In this document: piece by piece, positions 17,270 through 26,121 of the stretch | Layout of the letters: every line of letters starts with the position of its first letter | How positions within the stretch are numbered: the first letter of the stretch is position 1 | Source: Streptomyces smaragdinus | GTDB taxonomy: Bacteria > Actinomycetota > Actinomycetes > Streptomycetales > Streptomycetaceae | DNA: 64,000 nucleotides | Direction of reading: 5' to 3' | Assembly (NCBI RefSeq): GCF_009604385.1 | Contig: NZ_WEGJ01000014.1 | Coordinates: 62,001-126,000, forward strand | Made by a program: the position numbers and the translations under genes | Notes under the pieces: generated by a model | The model's input: only the letters and a program-made list of their open reading frames with translations | Databases searched by the model: none | What the model was told of the DNA's origin: nothing

Positions 17270-18277
17270 ATGGTGAGCGACTGGCGCATCTACCGGGGAG
17301 CGGGCCGCCCCCACGACGGGCTCGGCGAACTGCCGGCGCCCCCGCCGTGGCGGGATTTCTCCCGTTCCCGCACGGACGCCGGCACGGCCGGCGACGCCGC
17401 CCGCCGGCTCGGCGTGCAGCGGCAGCTGGTGGAGAGCCTGCACCCGCGCCCGCAGGAGGTCGAGGCCGTCAACGCGGCCCTCTATCTGCGCCGCCCCCTG
17501 CTGGTCACCGGCGATCCGGGCACCGGCAAGTCGACGCTGGCCCACGCCGTCGCGTACGAGCTGGGCCTGGGCAAGGTGCTGCGCTGGCCCATCGTCAGCC
17601 GCTCCGCGCTGCAGGACGGCCTCTACCACTACGACGCCATCGGCCGCCTCCAGGACGTCCAGCTCGACCGCGCCCAGAGCGGCGGCGAGCCCGCCGAACG
17701 CCCCTCCATCGGCGACTACATCCGCCTCGGCCCCCTCGGTACGGCCCTGCTGCCCGTCCCCGAGGGCGAACAGCGGGTGCTCCTCGTCGACGAACTCGAC
17801 AAGGGCGACACCGACCTCCCCAACGACCTGCTGAACGTCCTGGAGGAGGGCGAGTTCACCATCCCCGAACTCGAACGCGCCCCCGAGGAGCGGGTCCGGG
17901 TCCGCACCGACGACGGCGGCACGGCCGTCGTCGAACGCGGCCGGGTGCGCTGCCAGGCGTTCCCGTTCATAGTCCTCACCTCCAACGGCGAACGCACCTT
18001 CCCCGCCGCCCTGCTGCGCCGCTGCATCCCCCTCGAACTCGCCCCGCCCGACCCCCAGCAGCTCGCCGCGATGGTCACCGCGCATCTCGGCCCCGACGCG
18101 CTGGCCGACGGCGCCGAGCTGATCGAGGAGTTCCTGCGCCGCGAACCGGGCGAGGTCATCGCCAACGACCAGCTGTTCAACGCCCTGTTCTTCACCGCGC
18201 GTGCCCAGGGCGCGGAGCCGGCCACCCGGCGCCGGATCGCCGAGATGCTGCTGCACCGACTCGACCGTTCGAGGTGA
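17270..18277 (+). CDS. MoxR-type AAA+ ATPase (module A)
   Basis: A 335-aa AAA+ ATPase with Walker A GDPGTGKST at about 81-89, Walker B VLLVDELDKG at about 170-179, sensor 1 in FPFIVLTSNGERTF, and arginine finger/sensor 2 in ALLRRCIPLEL. MoxR proteins remodel or activate vWA-containing partners. The order protease-VMAP, MoxR, vWA is the ternary core described for NTP-dependent conflict systems. ATG 17270 follows GGAGGAGG closely; GTG 17273 would give better spacing. It begins 28 bp after the protease gene and ends six bp before the vWA gene. Confidence 0.88.
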   Translation: MVSDWRIYRGAGRPHDGLGELPAPPPWRDFSRSRTDAGTAGDAARRLGVQRQLVESLHPRPQEVEAVNAALYLRRPLLVTGDPGTGKSTLAHAVAYELGLGKVLRWPIVSRSALQDGLYHYDAIGRLQDVQLDRAQSGGEPAERPSIGDYIRLGPLGTALLPVPEGEQRVLLVDELDKGDTDLPNDLLNVLEEGEFTIPELERAPEERVRVRTDDGGTAVVERGRVRCQAFPFIVLTSNGERTFPAALLRRCIPLELAPPDPQQLAAMVTAHLGPDALADGAELIEEFLRREPGEVIANDQLFNALFFTARAQGAEPATRRRIAEMLLHRLDRSR

Positions 18278-18283
18278 CGGACC

Positions 18284-21229
18284 ATGCCCACGCGCGCGGA
18301 CGGGGGGCCCGACCAGTGGCTGACGGCGTTCCTCGCGGCCCTGCGCGGCTCCGGCGCCACCCCGGCGGCCTGGGAGGTGGCGGACTTCCTGTGGCTGGCC
18401 CGGCATGTACGGGCGGACACGCCGGTGTCCGCGGCACCCGCCGACAGTCCTGACAACCAGTCGCCTTCCGACGTCTTGCCGCCCGGACCGGACACCCCGG
18501 CCCCCGCCCCCGCGCCCACCGGGCCCGACGCCGCCGCGGCCTTCGGCCTGTACGTCGCCGGCCCCGGCGCCCGTGACGGCGCGGCCCTGCCCGTACGCGC
18601 CCCCACGGCCCCGCCCGAGACGGCGCTGCCCGGCGTCCGGGGCCTGGAGCGGGCGCTGCACGCGCTGCGCGGCTACCACCCGCCGCTGCCGCCCGTCCCC
18701 GGCGAGCTGGACGAACCCGCGACGGCCGAGCAGAGCGCCCGCACCGGCACCGTGCTGCCCGTCCACCGGCCCGTACGCGGCCGGCGCACCGAACTGCTGC
18801 TCCTCATGGACGCGTCCGCCACCAACACCATCTGGCAGGACGCCTTCGACGCCCTGCGCCTGAGCTGCGAACGCCTCGGCGTCTTCCGCGACGTCCAGGC
18901 CCTCTACCTGTACGACCGCCCCGACGGCGGCCTCCTCGTCGGCACCGGCCCCGCCACCGAACCCGGCCGGCTGCGTCCCGTCGAGCAGTACCGCGACCCC
19001 GCCGGACGGCGCGTCACCCTGCTGCTCAGCGACTGCGTCGGCCCCCTGTGGCGCTCCGGGCGGGGACACCGGCTGCTGCGCGAGTGGCTGTACGACGCGC
19101 CGCTCGCCGTCGTCCAGCCGCTGCCGTTCCGGATGTGGCGCCGCGCCTCGCTGCCGGCGCAGCCCGGCGTGCTGCGCAGGCGTGGCACCCGGCCGGTGCT
19201 CGACTTCACGTCCGCCGGGCCCGCCGCCTTCGCCACGCCGCCGGCGGGGGCCCTGGCGGTGCCGGTGCTGGCCCCGGACGCCGGGCAGCTCGGGGGGTGG
19301 GCCCGGCTGGTGGGCGGTCTCGGGCCGGAGACGCTCAGTGCGGCGGCGGCGTGGCTGCCGCCGGGGGATGTGTCCGGTGCGCGGGCCCGTACCGCCACCG
19401 CCGCCGCGCGCGCCGAGGCGGGGGCGGAGGAGCTGCTCGACGCCTTCCGGGCGGTCGCCTCCCCGGTGGCGCTGGAGCTCGCCGGCTGTCTGGCCGCCGC
19501 CCCGCTCGTCCTGCCGGTGATCCGCCTCGTCCAGGCCGCGATGCTGCCGGCCAGCGGCTCCGCCCCGCTCGCCGAGGTGCTGCTGGGCGGCCTGCTGCAC
19601 CGGCTCCCCGACCGCGACGGCCTCCCCGGCCCGCGCTACGAGTTCCGCCCCGGCGTCCGCCGGCTGCTGCTGCAGTCCCTGGACCGGGGCGCGGCCACGC
19701 TGGTCAACAAATACGTCTCCGACTACGTCGCCCGCCGCTTCGGCAAGGGCACCCGCAATTTCCCGGCCCTCGCCGTCGCCCGCCTCGAACGCACCACCCC
19801 GCCCGCCCCCGACGACCCCGCCGAGGCCGAGCCGGACCCGGCGGCCGAGGACGAGCTGTTCGCCGTCGTCGCCGCCGAGGTCGTCCGCTCGTACGAGCCC
19901 CCCGGCGACCCGGCCCCCGGCATCGAGGAGGCGGAACGCCTGCTGGAGCTCTGGTGGACCCAGCGCGACCGCCCCTCCCTGGAACGCGCCCGCCGGCGTG
20001 CCGAGGCCGCCGTCCGCACCGGCGGCGGCGAACGCGCCCGGCTGGTCCTGGCCCGCGTGCTGCGGGCGCTCAGCCGTACGGGACCGCGTACGCCCGAGGA
20101 GGCGGGGGCCCTGCTGGAGCGGGCCGAGGGGCTGCTGGAGGAAGGGACGGCGGCGTCGATGCTGGAACGGGCCGCCGTCCAGCACGAACTGTGGGAGCTC
20201 GACCGCGACCCCCGGCACCTGCTGGACGCGGTGGAGACGCTGACCCGGGGCCCCGCCGGCCCCTCCCGCCTCGACACCCGCGACGAGGCCGAGCGCCGCA
20301 CCCGCCTCGGCCGCGCCCTGCTGGCCCTCGCCCGCACCGAACCGGACCCCGCCCCCCGCGCCCGGCAGGCGGCCGCCGAACTGCGCGCCGCCGAGGACGC
20401 GTACACCGGCCGCCCCGGCCGCGAACGCCGCCTGTGCTCCGTCCTGCGCGACCTGACCGCCGCGCTGCGCCTGCTCGACGCGCCGCCCGCGCAGACCGCG
20501 CCGATACTGCAGCGCGCCCTCACCGCCGCCGGCGACGACACCCGGCTGCGCCTCGCGTGCCTGACGGACATGGCCCAGGTGTACCGCGACGCCGGGGACT
20601 ACGCCGCCGCCGACCGTACGTACGAGCGCGCCGAACCGCTCGCCCCCGCCGACGGCTGGCGGCGCAGCGAACTCCTCGCCGAATGGGGGGAGATGCGCCT
20701 GGTGGCCGACGGCGTCACCCCCGGGCCCGAGGGCGTGCTGCGCGAGGCCCTGGCCACCGCGCCCGGCGTCGGACCGGTCGTCGCCCGGCTCGGGCTGCTC
20801 CTCGGCCGCGCCCTGCTGCGCCGCTGGCAGGAGGAACGCTTCCTGCCCGACCTGTACGAGAGCTGCCACCAGCTGGAGCGCGCCGCCCGCCTCGCCCCCG
20901 ACGCCCCCGCCCGCGCCGAGGCCTGGCGCCGCCTGGGCCGGGCCCGCGCCGCGTTCCCCGAACGCGAACGGTCCGTCGACGAGGCCCGCGACGCCTACCG
21001 CGCGGCGATCGAGGCCGCCCGTGAGGCCGGCCCGTCCTCCGTCGAGGGGGCGCGGGCGCTGCACGGCCTGGGCGAACTGTGGCAGGAGGCGGGCCGCCGG
21101 GGCGAGGCGCTGGAGGCCTTCCGCTCCGCCGCCGCCGAGTGGGGCCGGCTCGGCGCGGAGCACGGTGACCTGCCGTGGGCGGAAGTGACGGCGACGCGGC
21201 GGCGGGTGGCGGGGCTGGAGGGGGGATAG
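18284..21229 (+). CDS. SAV_2336-like vWA protein with C-terminal TPR-like repeats
   Basis: A 981-aa protein. The N-terminus (GPDQWLTAFLAALRGSGATPAAWEVADFLWLA) matches SAV_2336 N-terminal-domain proteins. A vWA-like domain follows, with the metal site in LLLLMDASATNTIW near residue 176 (D-x-S-x-T instead of D-x-S-x-S). Residues about 400-470 are a helical/winged segment (VLPVIRLVQAAMLPASG..YEFRPGVRRLLL) that also begins the large protein at 31602. From about 545 to the end are degenerate TPR-like helical repeats. It should bind the adjacent MoxR ATPase and sense a ligand through the repeats (inference). It is the last gene of module A and very GC-rich. Confidence 0.8.
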   Translation: MPTRADGGPDQWLTAFLAALRGSGATPAAWEVADFLWLARHVRADTPVSAAPADSPDNQSPSDVLPPGPDTPAPAPAPTGPDAAAAFGLYVAGPGARDGAALPVRAPTAPPETALPGVRGLERALHALRGYHPPLPPVPGELDEPATAEQSARTGTVLPVHRPVRGRRTELLLLMDASATNTIWQDAFDALRLSCERLGVFRDVQALYLYDRPDGGLLVGTGPATEPGRLRPVEQYRDPAGRRVTLLLSDCVGPLWRSGRGHRLLREWLYDAPLAVVQPLPFRMWRRASLPAQPGVLRRRGTRPVLDFTSAGPAAFATPPAGALAVPVLAPDAGQLGGWARLVGGLGPETLSAAAAWLPPGDVSGARARTATAAARAEAGAEELLDAFRAVASPVALELAGCLAAAPLVLPVIRLVQAAMLPASGSAPLAEVLLGGLLHRLPDRDGLPGPRYEFRPGVRRLLLQSLDRGAATLVNKYVSDYVARRFGKGTRNFPALAVARLERTTPPAPDDPAEAEPDPAAEDELFAVVAAEVVRSYEPPGDPAPGIEEAERLLELWWTQRDRPSLERARRRAEAAVRTGGGERARLVLARVLRALSRTGPRTPEEAGALLERAEGLLEEGTAASMLERAAVQHELWELDRDPRHLLDAVETLTRGPAGPSRLDTRDEAERRTRLGRALLALARTEPDPAPRARQAAAELRAAEDAYTGRPGRERRLCSVLRDLTAALRLLDAPPAQTAPILQRALTAAGDDTRLRLACLTDMAQVYRDAGDYAAADRTYERAEPLAPADGWRRSELLAEWGEMRLVADGVTPGPEGVLREALATAPGVGPVVARLGLLLGRALLRRWQEERFLPDLYESCHQLERAARLAPDAPARAEAWRRLGRARAAFPERERSVDEARDAYRAAIEAAREAGPSSVEGARALHGLGELWQEAGRRGEALEAFRSAAAEWGRLGAEHGDLPWAEVTATRRRVAGLEGG

Positions 21230-21367
21230 GCGCTCCGCCGGCGGGCGCGGGCGGAGGCCGGATACGCCTCACCCGGCGTACCGGCGGGTTTCCGGACCTG
21301 GGCGTTCGGGAAGGAGTCAACAGGCCGTGGGGGGCCCGTTGCCGGGTGGCTCGGAGGGAGAACGATC

Positions 21368-22712
21368 GTGCGGATTCAGACGGTCACCGGACACGCGGGT
21401 ACGGAGGGCGCCGCGGCGCCACCGCTTCCGGACCTCTCCGGTGTCGACCTTCGGACGCTGCGGGGGCTGCGCACACCACAGTTGGACGCCGCCGTGGAGT
21501 TTCTGCTGACGTGCGGGGCGGGGGCCGAGGAGGGCTACGCGCAGCCGGACGACGACGACAAGGAAGACAAGACCCTGCCGGCGGGCGGCGGTCCCCCTGC
21601 TTGAGCGCCTGGGGAGCACCCGGCCGTTCCCCGAGGGCGACGCACAGCTCGACCGGTGGCTGCACCACCGCAGACTGCTGCTGGTCAGGGCGCTGGACGA
21701 ACGGGTACGACGGGCCGGCGTCCCCGCCCCCGCCCGGGCCGTCCTCGCCGCCGACTGGGACCTCCTCGTACAGGCCGAACGCCGGGCTCCCGCGGCCGTA
21801 CGCGACGTCCTCGGCTACCCCGCCACGGGCAACCGGCTGAGCCGGCTGCTCGGGCTCGACGCCCCGGCGCTCGGGCGTGAGCTGCACGAGTTCACCGCCG
21901 TCGCCGCCGCGGCCGCCGTCGCGGCGGGCCTGCCGTGCCCGGACCGGGCCGGGCCGACGCTCCCCGGCACCGGCCGCACCGGGGGGCCGGAGCTGCCCCG
22001 GCTGCCCGGCGGCAGCGGCCGGCTGGACTGCACCGACCCGCACCGCGTCCCCCGGGACACCGCGGGCCGCCCGCTGTGGCGCGTCGCCGACGCCGCCGCG
22101 GCCGGCCGCCATCCCTGGCCGGAGCTGTGGACCGAGGCCCTGGCGTGGCTCCGGGCGGCCGACGCCGAACGGGCCGCGGAGGTCGCCGCCCGCACCCGCA
22201 GCCTCGTCCCCCTGGAGCGCGCGCCCCGCGTCCCGGGCCCGCGCGGACCGCACACGCCCAACAGCGTCACCGGCCGCGCCGCCCCCGGCGCCGTGCTGTG
22301 CGTCCCGCCGGAGGACGTACCGGCGTTCGCCGCCCTGCTCGTCCACGAGATCCAGCACAGCAAGCTCGCCGTCCTCTTCGACGCGATGCCGCTGTACCGC
22401 CGCGGCGGCACCGCCCGCCACCGGGTCGCCTGGCGCGCCGACCCCCGGCCCGTACACGCCGTCCTCCAGGGCACGTACGCCCATCTCGGCCTCGCCGACC
22501 TGTGGCACCGGGTGGCGCTGCGCGACGACCTCGCCCCGTCGGCGCGAAACACCGCACGCGCCCGCCGCGAGGGCTACCGTGAGCAGGTCGGGGCCGCTCT
22601 GGCGCTCCTACGGGAGACGGGTGAACTTACGCCTGAGGGGACGGCGTTCAGCCGTGGCATGGCACATCACCACGCCGCCCTCGGGAATGGTGTCCGCAAG
22701 GTCTACTACTGA
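21368..22712 (+). pseudogene. HExxH-type peptide beta-hydroxylase, interrupted by a +1 frame change
   Basis: GTG 21368 (after GGAGGGAGA) opens a frame that stops at TGA 21602-21604 after 78 codons. The real coding frame then continues one base on and runs to 22712 with HEIQH at 22344-22358, the motif of HExxH (2-oxoglutarate-dependent) peptide hydroxylases that accompany FxsB-type maturases. That downstream frame is open from 21510 but has no ATG, GTG or TTG until 22293, too late for a complete protein. Skipping one C in the C5 run 21593-21597 (GGT CCC CCT to GGT CCC CTG) joins both parts into a 447-aa protein of expected architecture. Possible causes are a recent indel, a read error or a programmed +1 shift on CCC-C. 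Module B, 17 bp before an NB-ARC gene. Confidence 0.75.
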
Positions 22713-22729
22713 GGTCAGGGGAGCCGCCG

Positions 22730-25700
22730 ATGAGCCCGCAGCAGGCGCCGTCAGGCGAGGAGACCAGGGACTACCTGGTGGTGTTCCCCGGATTCCAGCG
22801 CCACTGGGCCACCTGGGTCCTGCGCATACTGGAGAGCCACGGCCACCGGGCCACCATGTACCGCTGGGACCCGCCCCGGGAGAAGCCCCTGCAGGGCGCG
22901 CTCAGCGATCTGCTGCTCGCCGAGGCCCAGGTGGTGCTGGTGCTCAGCCAGTGGTTCTTCCAGCTCGGCCCGCGTCCCGAGGGCGACTGGGACGACGTGC
23001 TGCGCGGCTTCGTCCGCGAGCACAAGGACCGCTTCGCCGCCGTCAACGTCTCCAGCGGAGCCCTGCCCCCCGCCGCCGGCGTGGTGCGTCCCGCCGAGCT
23101 GTGGGGCATCGACGCGGGGGAGGCCGAACGCCGGCTGCTCACCCGGCTGGAGCTGCCCACCGAGGCGCAGCGCGCGCTCGCCGGCCGCCGCCCCTTCCGC
23201 TACCCGAGCGACCCGCCCGAGGTCTGGGGCGACGTGCCCCGCCGCAACCCTGCCTTCACCGGCCGCGACGAACTCCTCGGCGACCTCGGCAAGCGGCTCA
23301 CCGACGCCCAGGCCGGCGCCGCCGTCTGCGCGCTCGTCGGGATGCCCGGCATCGGCAAGACGCAGATCGTCGCCGAGTACGCCCACCGCTACAGCGCGGA
23401 GTACGACGTCGTCTGGTGGGTCAACGCGGAGAGCCCCGCCCAGCGCCGGGAACGCTTCGGCCAGCTCGCCACCCGCCTCGATCTGCCCACCGACACCTCC
23501 GGCCCCGGCGAGCGGATCCGTGCCGTCCGCGAGGCGCTGCGGATCGGCGCCCCCTATCTGCACTGGCTGATCATCTTCGACGGCTGGGACGATTTACGTG
23601 ACCTCGACACCCTGGTGCCCGTCGGCTCGGGACACGTCCTGGTGACGGCCCGCAACCGGCAGTGGGGGCAGCACGCCGACATGATCGAGGTGTCCGGCTT
23701 CAACCGGGCGGAGTCCACCGGCTTCCTGATGCGCCGCGCCCGGCGCATCACCTCGATCGAGGCCGAGCGGGTCGCCGACCGGCTCGAGCACGTACCCCTG
23801 GCCCTCAGCCAGGCCGCCGCCTATCTGGACGGGGCCGACATCGCCGTCGAGGACTATCTGCGCCAGACCGAGTCCGGCTACGGCGCCCCCGAGCTCGCCG
23901 AGGAGGAGGCCACGTCCTATCCGGCGTCCTCGCTGATGTCCTGGTCCCTGCTGATCAACCAGCTCCGCCAGGAGAACCCGCGGGCCGTCGACCTGCTGGC
24001 CCTGTGCACCGGCTTCGCCTCGGGCCGTATCCCGCTGGGCCTCGTACGACAGCTGCCCGACCGCGATCTGCCCGAGGGCCTGCGCTGGCTGGGCCGCGAT
24101 CCCGCCGCCTGGTCCAAGGCGCTGGAGGCGCTGGCCAACTTCTCGGTGGTGACGCTGGAGCCCATGGACCGGACGGCCGCGGAGGAACCGGACTCGGTGG
24201 AGATCGCCGTCCGGATGCACCGCCTGGTGCACAGCATCGTCAACCGGCTCCTCGCCCCCGAGGGCCGCGAGGTCCACCGCCGGGTCGTCCGCCGGGCGCT
24301 CGCCGAGGCCGACCCGGGCCATCCGCAGAACGTCGCCGACTGGCCGCGCTACGCCGACCTGATGCTCCATCTGGAGCCGAGCGGCGCCCTGCGGAGCACC
24401 AACCGCCGGATCCAGCACCTGGTCGTCAACTGCCTGGGCTACTGCATGCACAGCGGCGAGTACGCCCTGGGCGCCGCCCTCGCCGCCCAGGTCAGAGAGG
24501 CCTGGCACGGGATGCTGGACCCCGGCGACCCGCTGTGGTTCAAGCTCACCCAGCGCCAGAGCCGGATGCTGCGCGACGGCGGACGACTCTCCGAGTCGTA
24601 CGCGCTGGACGAGGCGCAACTGGCCCGGCTGCAGGCCGAGGAGACGCCCAACGAGGCGGAACTGGCCAGCACCCACAGCGCCCTGGCCGCCGACCTGCGC
24701 CGCCTGGGCCGCTACACCGAGGCGCTGGAGCACCAGGAGCGGGCGCTGGCGTACGCCGAGCGGCTGTACGGCCCCGACGACCAGTTCACCCTGAGCATGC
24801 GGGGCAACCGGGCCGTGACGCTGCGGCTGCTCGGACGGTACGCCGAGGCGTACGAGACCGACGTCCAGGAGCTGCGGGTGCTCGAGGTCGTGCTGCCACC
24901 CCGGGACCGCAAGACGCTGCTGGTGAGCAACAACGTGGCCTTCGACCTCAGACTGCTGGGCCGGTTCCAGGAGGCGCTGACGCGTCAGCAGCAGGGCACC
25001 AAGCTGCAGGTGCAGACGCTGGGCCGGGACCATGTGCAGACGCTGCTCGCCAGCCGGCAGCTCGCCCTGTGCCAGTACCGCGCCGGTGGCGCCCGGGACG
25101 AGACCGGCGCCGTTCTCGGTTCGCTGCTGGACCGCTTCCGCCGGGCGCACGGGCGCCGGGCCTGGCAGACGCTGATCCTCACCAACGACTACAGCTGCTA
25201 CCTGCGCGAACAGGGCCAGCTCGACGACGCCCTCGCCCTGGCCAAGGAGGCCGAGGAGGGTTTCCGTGCCCTGCTCGGCACCACCCACCCCGTGTCCACC
25301 GGCCTGCCCAGCAACATCGGCCTGATCCTGCGCCTGATGGGCGACCGCTCCGGCGCCCTCAACCTCTTCGAGCAGTCCCTCGCCGGTATGCGCGCCCTCC
25401 TCGGCGAGCGCCATCCGTGGACCCTGGGCTGCGCCCTCAACGCCACCATGGGCCGCAACGCCAGCGGCCGGCTGCGAGAGGCTGCCGACCTGTCCCGCCG
25501 GACGATGACCCTGGCCCGCGAGGTCCTGGGCGAGGACCACCCCCTCACCCTGTCCGCCACGACCGCGGTGGCGGCCGACCTGCGGGCGCTGCAGGAGCTG
25601 GAGGAGGCCACGACGTACGAGGAGGAGGCCCTGCAGCGCCTCAACCGCACCATGGGCGCCCAGCACCCGCACACGGTCGACGCCCGCAAGCGCGTCCGCC

Positions 25701-25732
25701 CGTACTGGGACTTCGAGGCGAACCTGGGCTGA
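22730..25732 (+). CDS. TIR-like/NB-ARC/TPR protein, FxsT type (paralogue 1)
   Basis: A 1000-aa STAND NTPase annotated in other genomes as the tetratricopeptide protein of FxSxx-COOH systems. Residues 14-145 are a TIR-like domain (DYLVVFPGFQRHWATWVLRILESHG). The linker ends PRRNPAFTGRDELL. The NB-ARC region has P-loop GMPGIGKTQ near 204 and Walker B WLIIFDGWDD near 279. A winged-helix region precedes TPRs at about 600-985, many with the GRYxEA pattern. It ends RPYWDFEANLG. Codon 289 is TTA (23594-23596). STAND proteins oligomerise on ligand binding; the N-terminal TIR-like domain is the likely output or adaptor. High GC, unlike paralogues 2-4. Confidence 0.87.
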   Translation: MSPQQAPSGEETRDYLVVFPGFQRHWATWVLRILESHGHRATMYRWDPPREKPLQGALSDLLLAEAQVVLVLSQWFFQLGPRPEGDWDDVLRGFVREHKDRFAAVNVSSGALPPAAGVVRPAELWGIDAGEAERRLLTRLELPTEAQRALAGRRPFRYPSDPPEVWGDVPRRNPAFTGRDELLGDLGKRLTDAQAGAAVCALVGMPGIGKTQIVAEYAHRYSAEYDVVWWVNAESPAQRRERFGQLATRLDLPTDTSGPGERIRAVREALRIGAPYLHWLIIFDGWDDLRDLDTLVPVGSGHVLVTARNRQWGQHADMIEVSGFNRAESTGFLMRRARRITSIEAERVADRLEHVPLALSQAAAYLDGADIAVEDYLRQTESGYGAPELAEEEATSYPASSLMSWSLLINQLRQENPRAVDLLALCTGFASGRIPLGLVRQLPDRDLPEGLRWLGRDPAAWSKALEALANFSVVTLEPMDRTAAEEPDSVEIAVRMHRLVHSIVNRLLAPEGREVHRRVVRRALAEADPGHPQNVADWPRYADLMLHLEPSGALRSTNRRIQHLVVNCLGYCMHSGEYALGAALAAQVREAWHGMLDPGDPLWFKLTQRQSRMLRDGGRLSESYALDEAQLARLQAEETPNEAELASTHSALAADLRRLGRYTEALEHQERALAYAERLYGPDDQFTLSMRGNRAVTLRLLGRYAEAYETDVQELRVLEVVLPPRDRKTLLVSNNVAFDLRLLGRFQEALTRQQQGTKLQVQTLGRDHVQTLLASRQLALCQYRAGGARDETGAVLGSLLDRFRRAHGRRAWQTLILTNDYSCYLREQGQLDDALALAKEAEEGFRALLGTTHPVSTGLPSNIGLILRLMGDRSGALNLFEQSLAGMRALLGERHPWTLGCALNATMGRNASGRLREAADLSRRTMTLAREVLGEDHPLTLSATTAVAADLRALQELEEATTYEEEALQRLNRTMGAQHPHTVDARKRVRPYWDFEANLG

Positions 25733-25864
25733 GGCCCCGCCTGGGGTGGGGTGGGTCCAGACACCCTTGGTCTCCTTCCGTCAGGGCGTCCATCCGGCGG
25801 TGAGCACTTGCTTGGGCTGTTCCGGTGATCCGACCACCGTCGGCATCCCACCGGCTTTCGGCAA

Positions 25865-25881
25865 AGTGGCGCTCAGCCACT
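25865..25881 (+). promoter_or_regulatory. candidate operator before the RiPP operon
   Basis: AGTGGC (25865-25870) and GCCACT (25876-25881) form a perfect inverted repeat with a 5-bp spacer, 47 bp upstream of the precursor start. A -10-like TAGCAT lies at 25892-25897, but no good -35 hexamer was found at the right distance. The 196-bp gap between NB-ARC paralogue 1 and the precursor is the only sizeable non-coding gap in the island after 21.4 kb, so module C's promoter is likely here. Confidence 0.4.
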
Positions 25882-25928
25882 GAGGCATGATTAGCATGTG
25901 ACGTGTGCCTCATCGCGGAGGGAATGCC

Positions 25929-26120
25929 GTGTCGAACCCTCGGCCCGGGGAGTCGCTCGTAGCGGGCGGTTCAGTTCAGGCTGTCCAGCCCTGCCCTGGC
26001 GCGGAGAGCCAGCTGGAGAGGTTCCGGCGCGATGTAGAGCATCCGGTGCTGGCCGGGGTGCTGTGTTATTTACAGGAGCGGGCCGTCGGATCGATCGGGT
26101 ATTACGAGGACAGTCCCTGA
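25929..26120 (+). CDS. cyclophane-RiPP precursor peptide with a Tyr-x-Asp tail
   Basis: A 63-aa peptide directly before the radical SAM gene. GTG 25929 lies six bases after GAGGG; GTG 25905 would add eight residues. The leader region includes HPVLAGVLCYLQERA, resembling the helical leader of FxSxx-COOH peptides. The C-terminus is GYYEDSP: Tyr59 at -5 and Asp61 at -3, where FxSxx-COOH precursors have Phe and Ser. Three-residue cyclophane maturases crosslink an aromatic residue to the residue two places on, so Tyr59-Glu60-Asp61 is the predicted target (Tyr58-Tyr59-Glu60 is an alternative). Codon 48 is TTA (26070-26072). One base separates it from the maturase gene. Confidence 0.75.
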   Translation: MSNPRPGESLVAGGSVQAVQPCPGAESQLERFRRDVEHPVLAGVLCYLQERAVGSIGYYEDSP

Positions 26121-26121
26121 G

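Noticed and set aside
16844..21163. A 1439-codon open frame on the - strand, antisense to module A.
   Set aside because: It has Gly/Ala/Arg/Gln-rich low-complexity translation without domains, a shadow of high-GC codon bias; the + strand genes have clear motifs and coupled starts.
21368..21604. The 78-codon frame as an independent FxSxx-type precursor.
   Set aside because: Its start (DLSGVDLRTLRGL) looks leader-like, but it ends in GGGPPA with no F-x-S or Y-x-D tail, and the following HExxH frame has no usable start of its own; one frameshifted gene explains both.
21599..21605. RF2-like programmed frameshift at GCT TGA G.
   Set aside because: The RF2 site is CTT TGA C with an internal Shine-Dalgarno just upstream. 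Here tRNA re-pairing at GCT to CTT would be poor and no such Shine-Dalgarno is seen; slippage on CCC-C is the better candidate.
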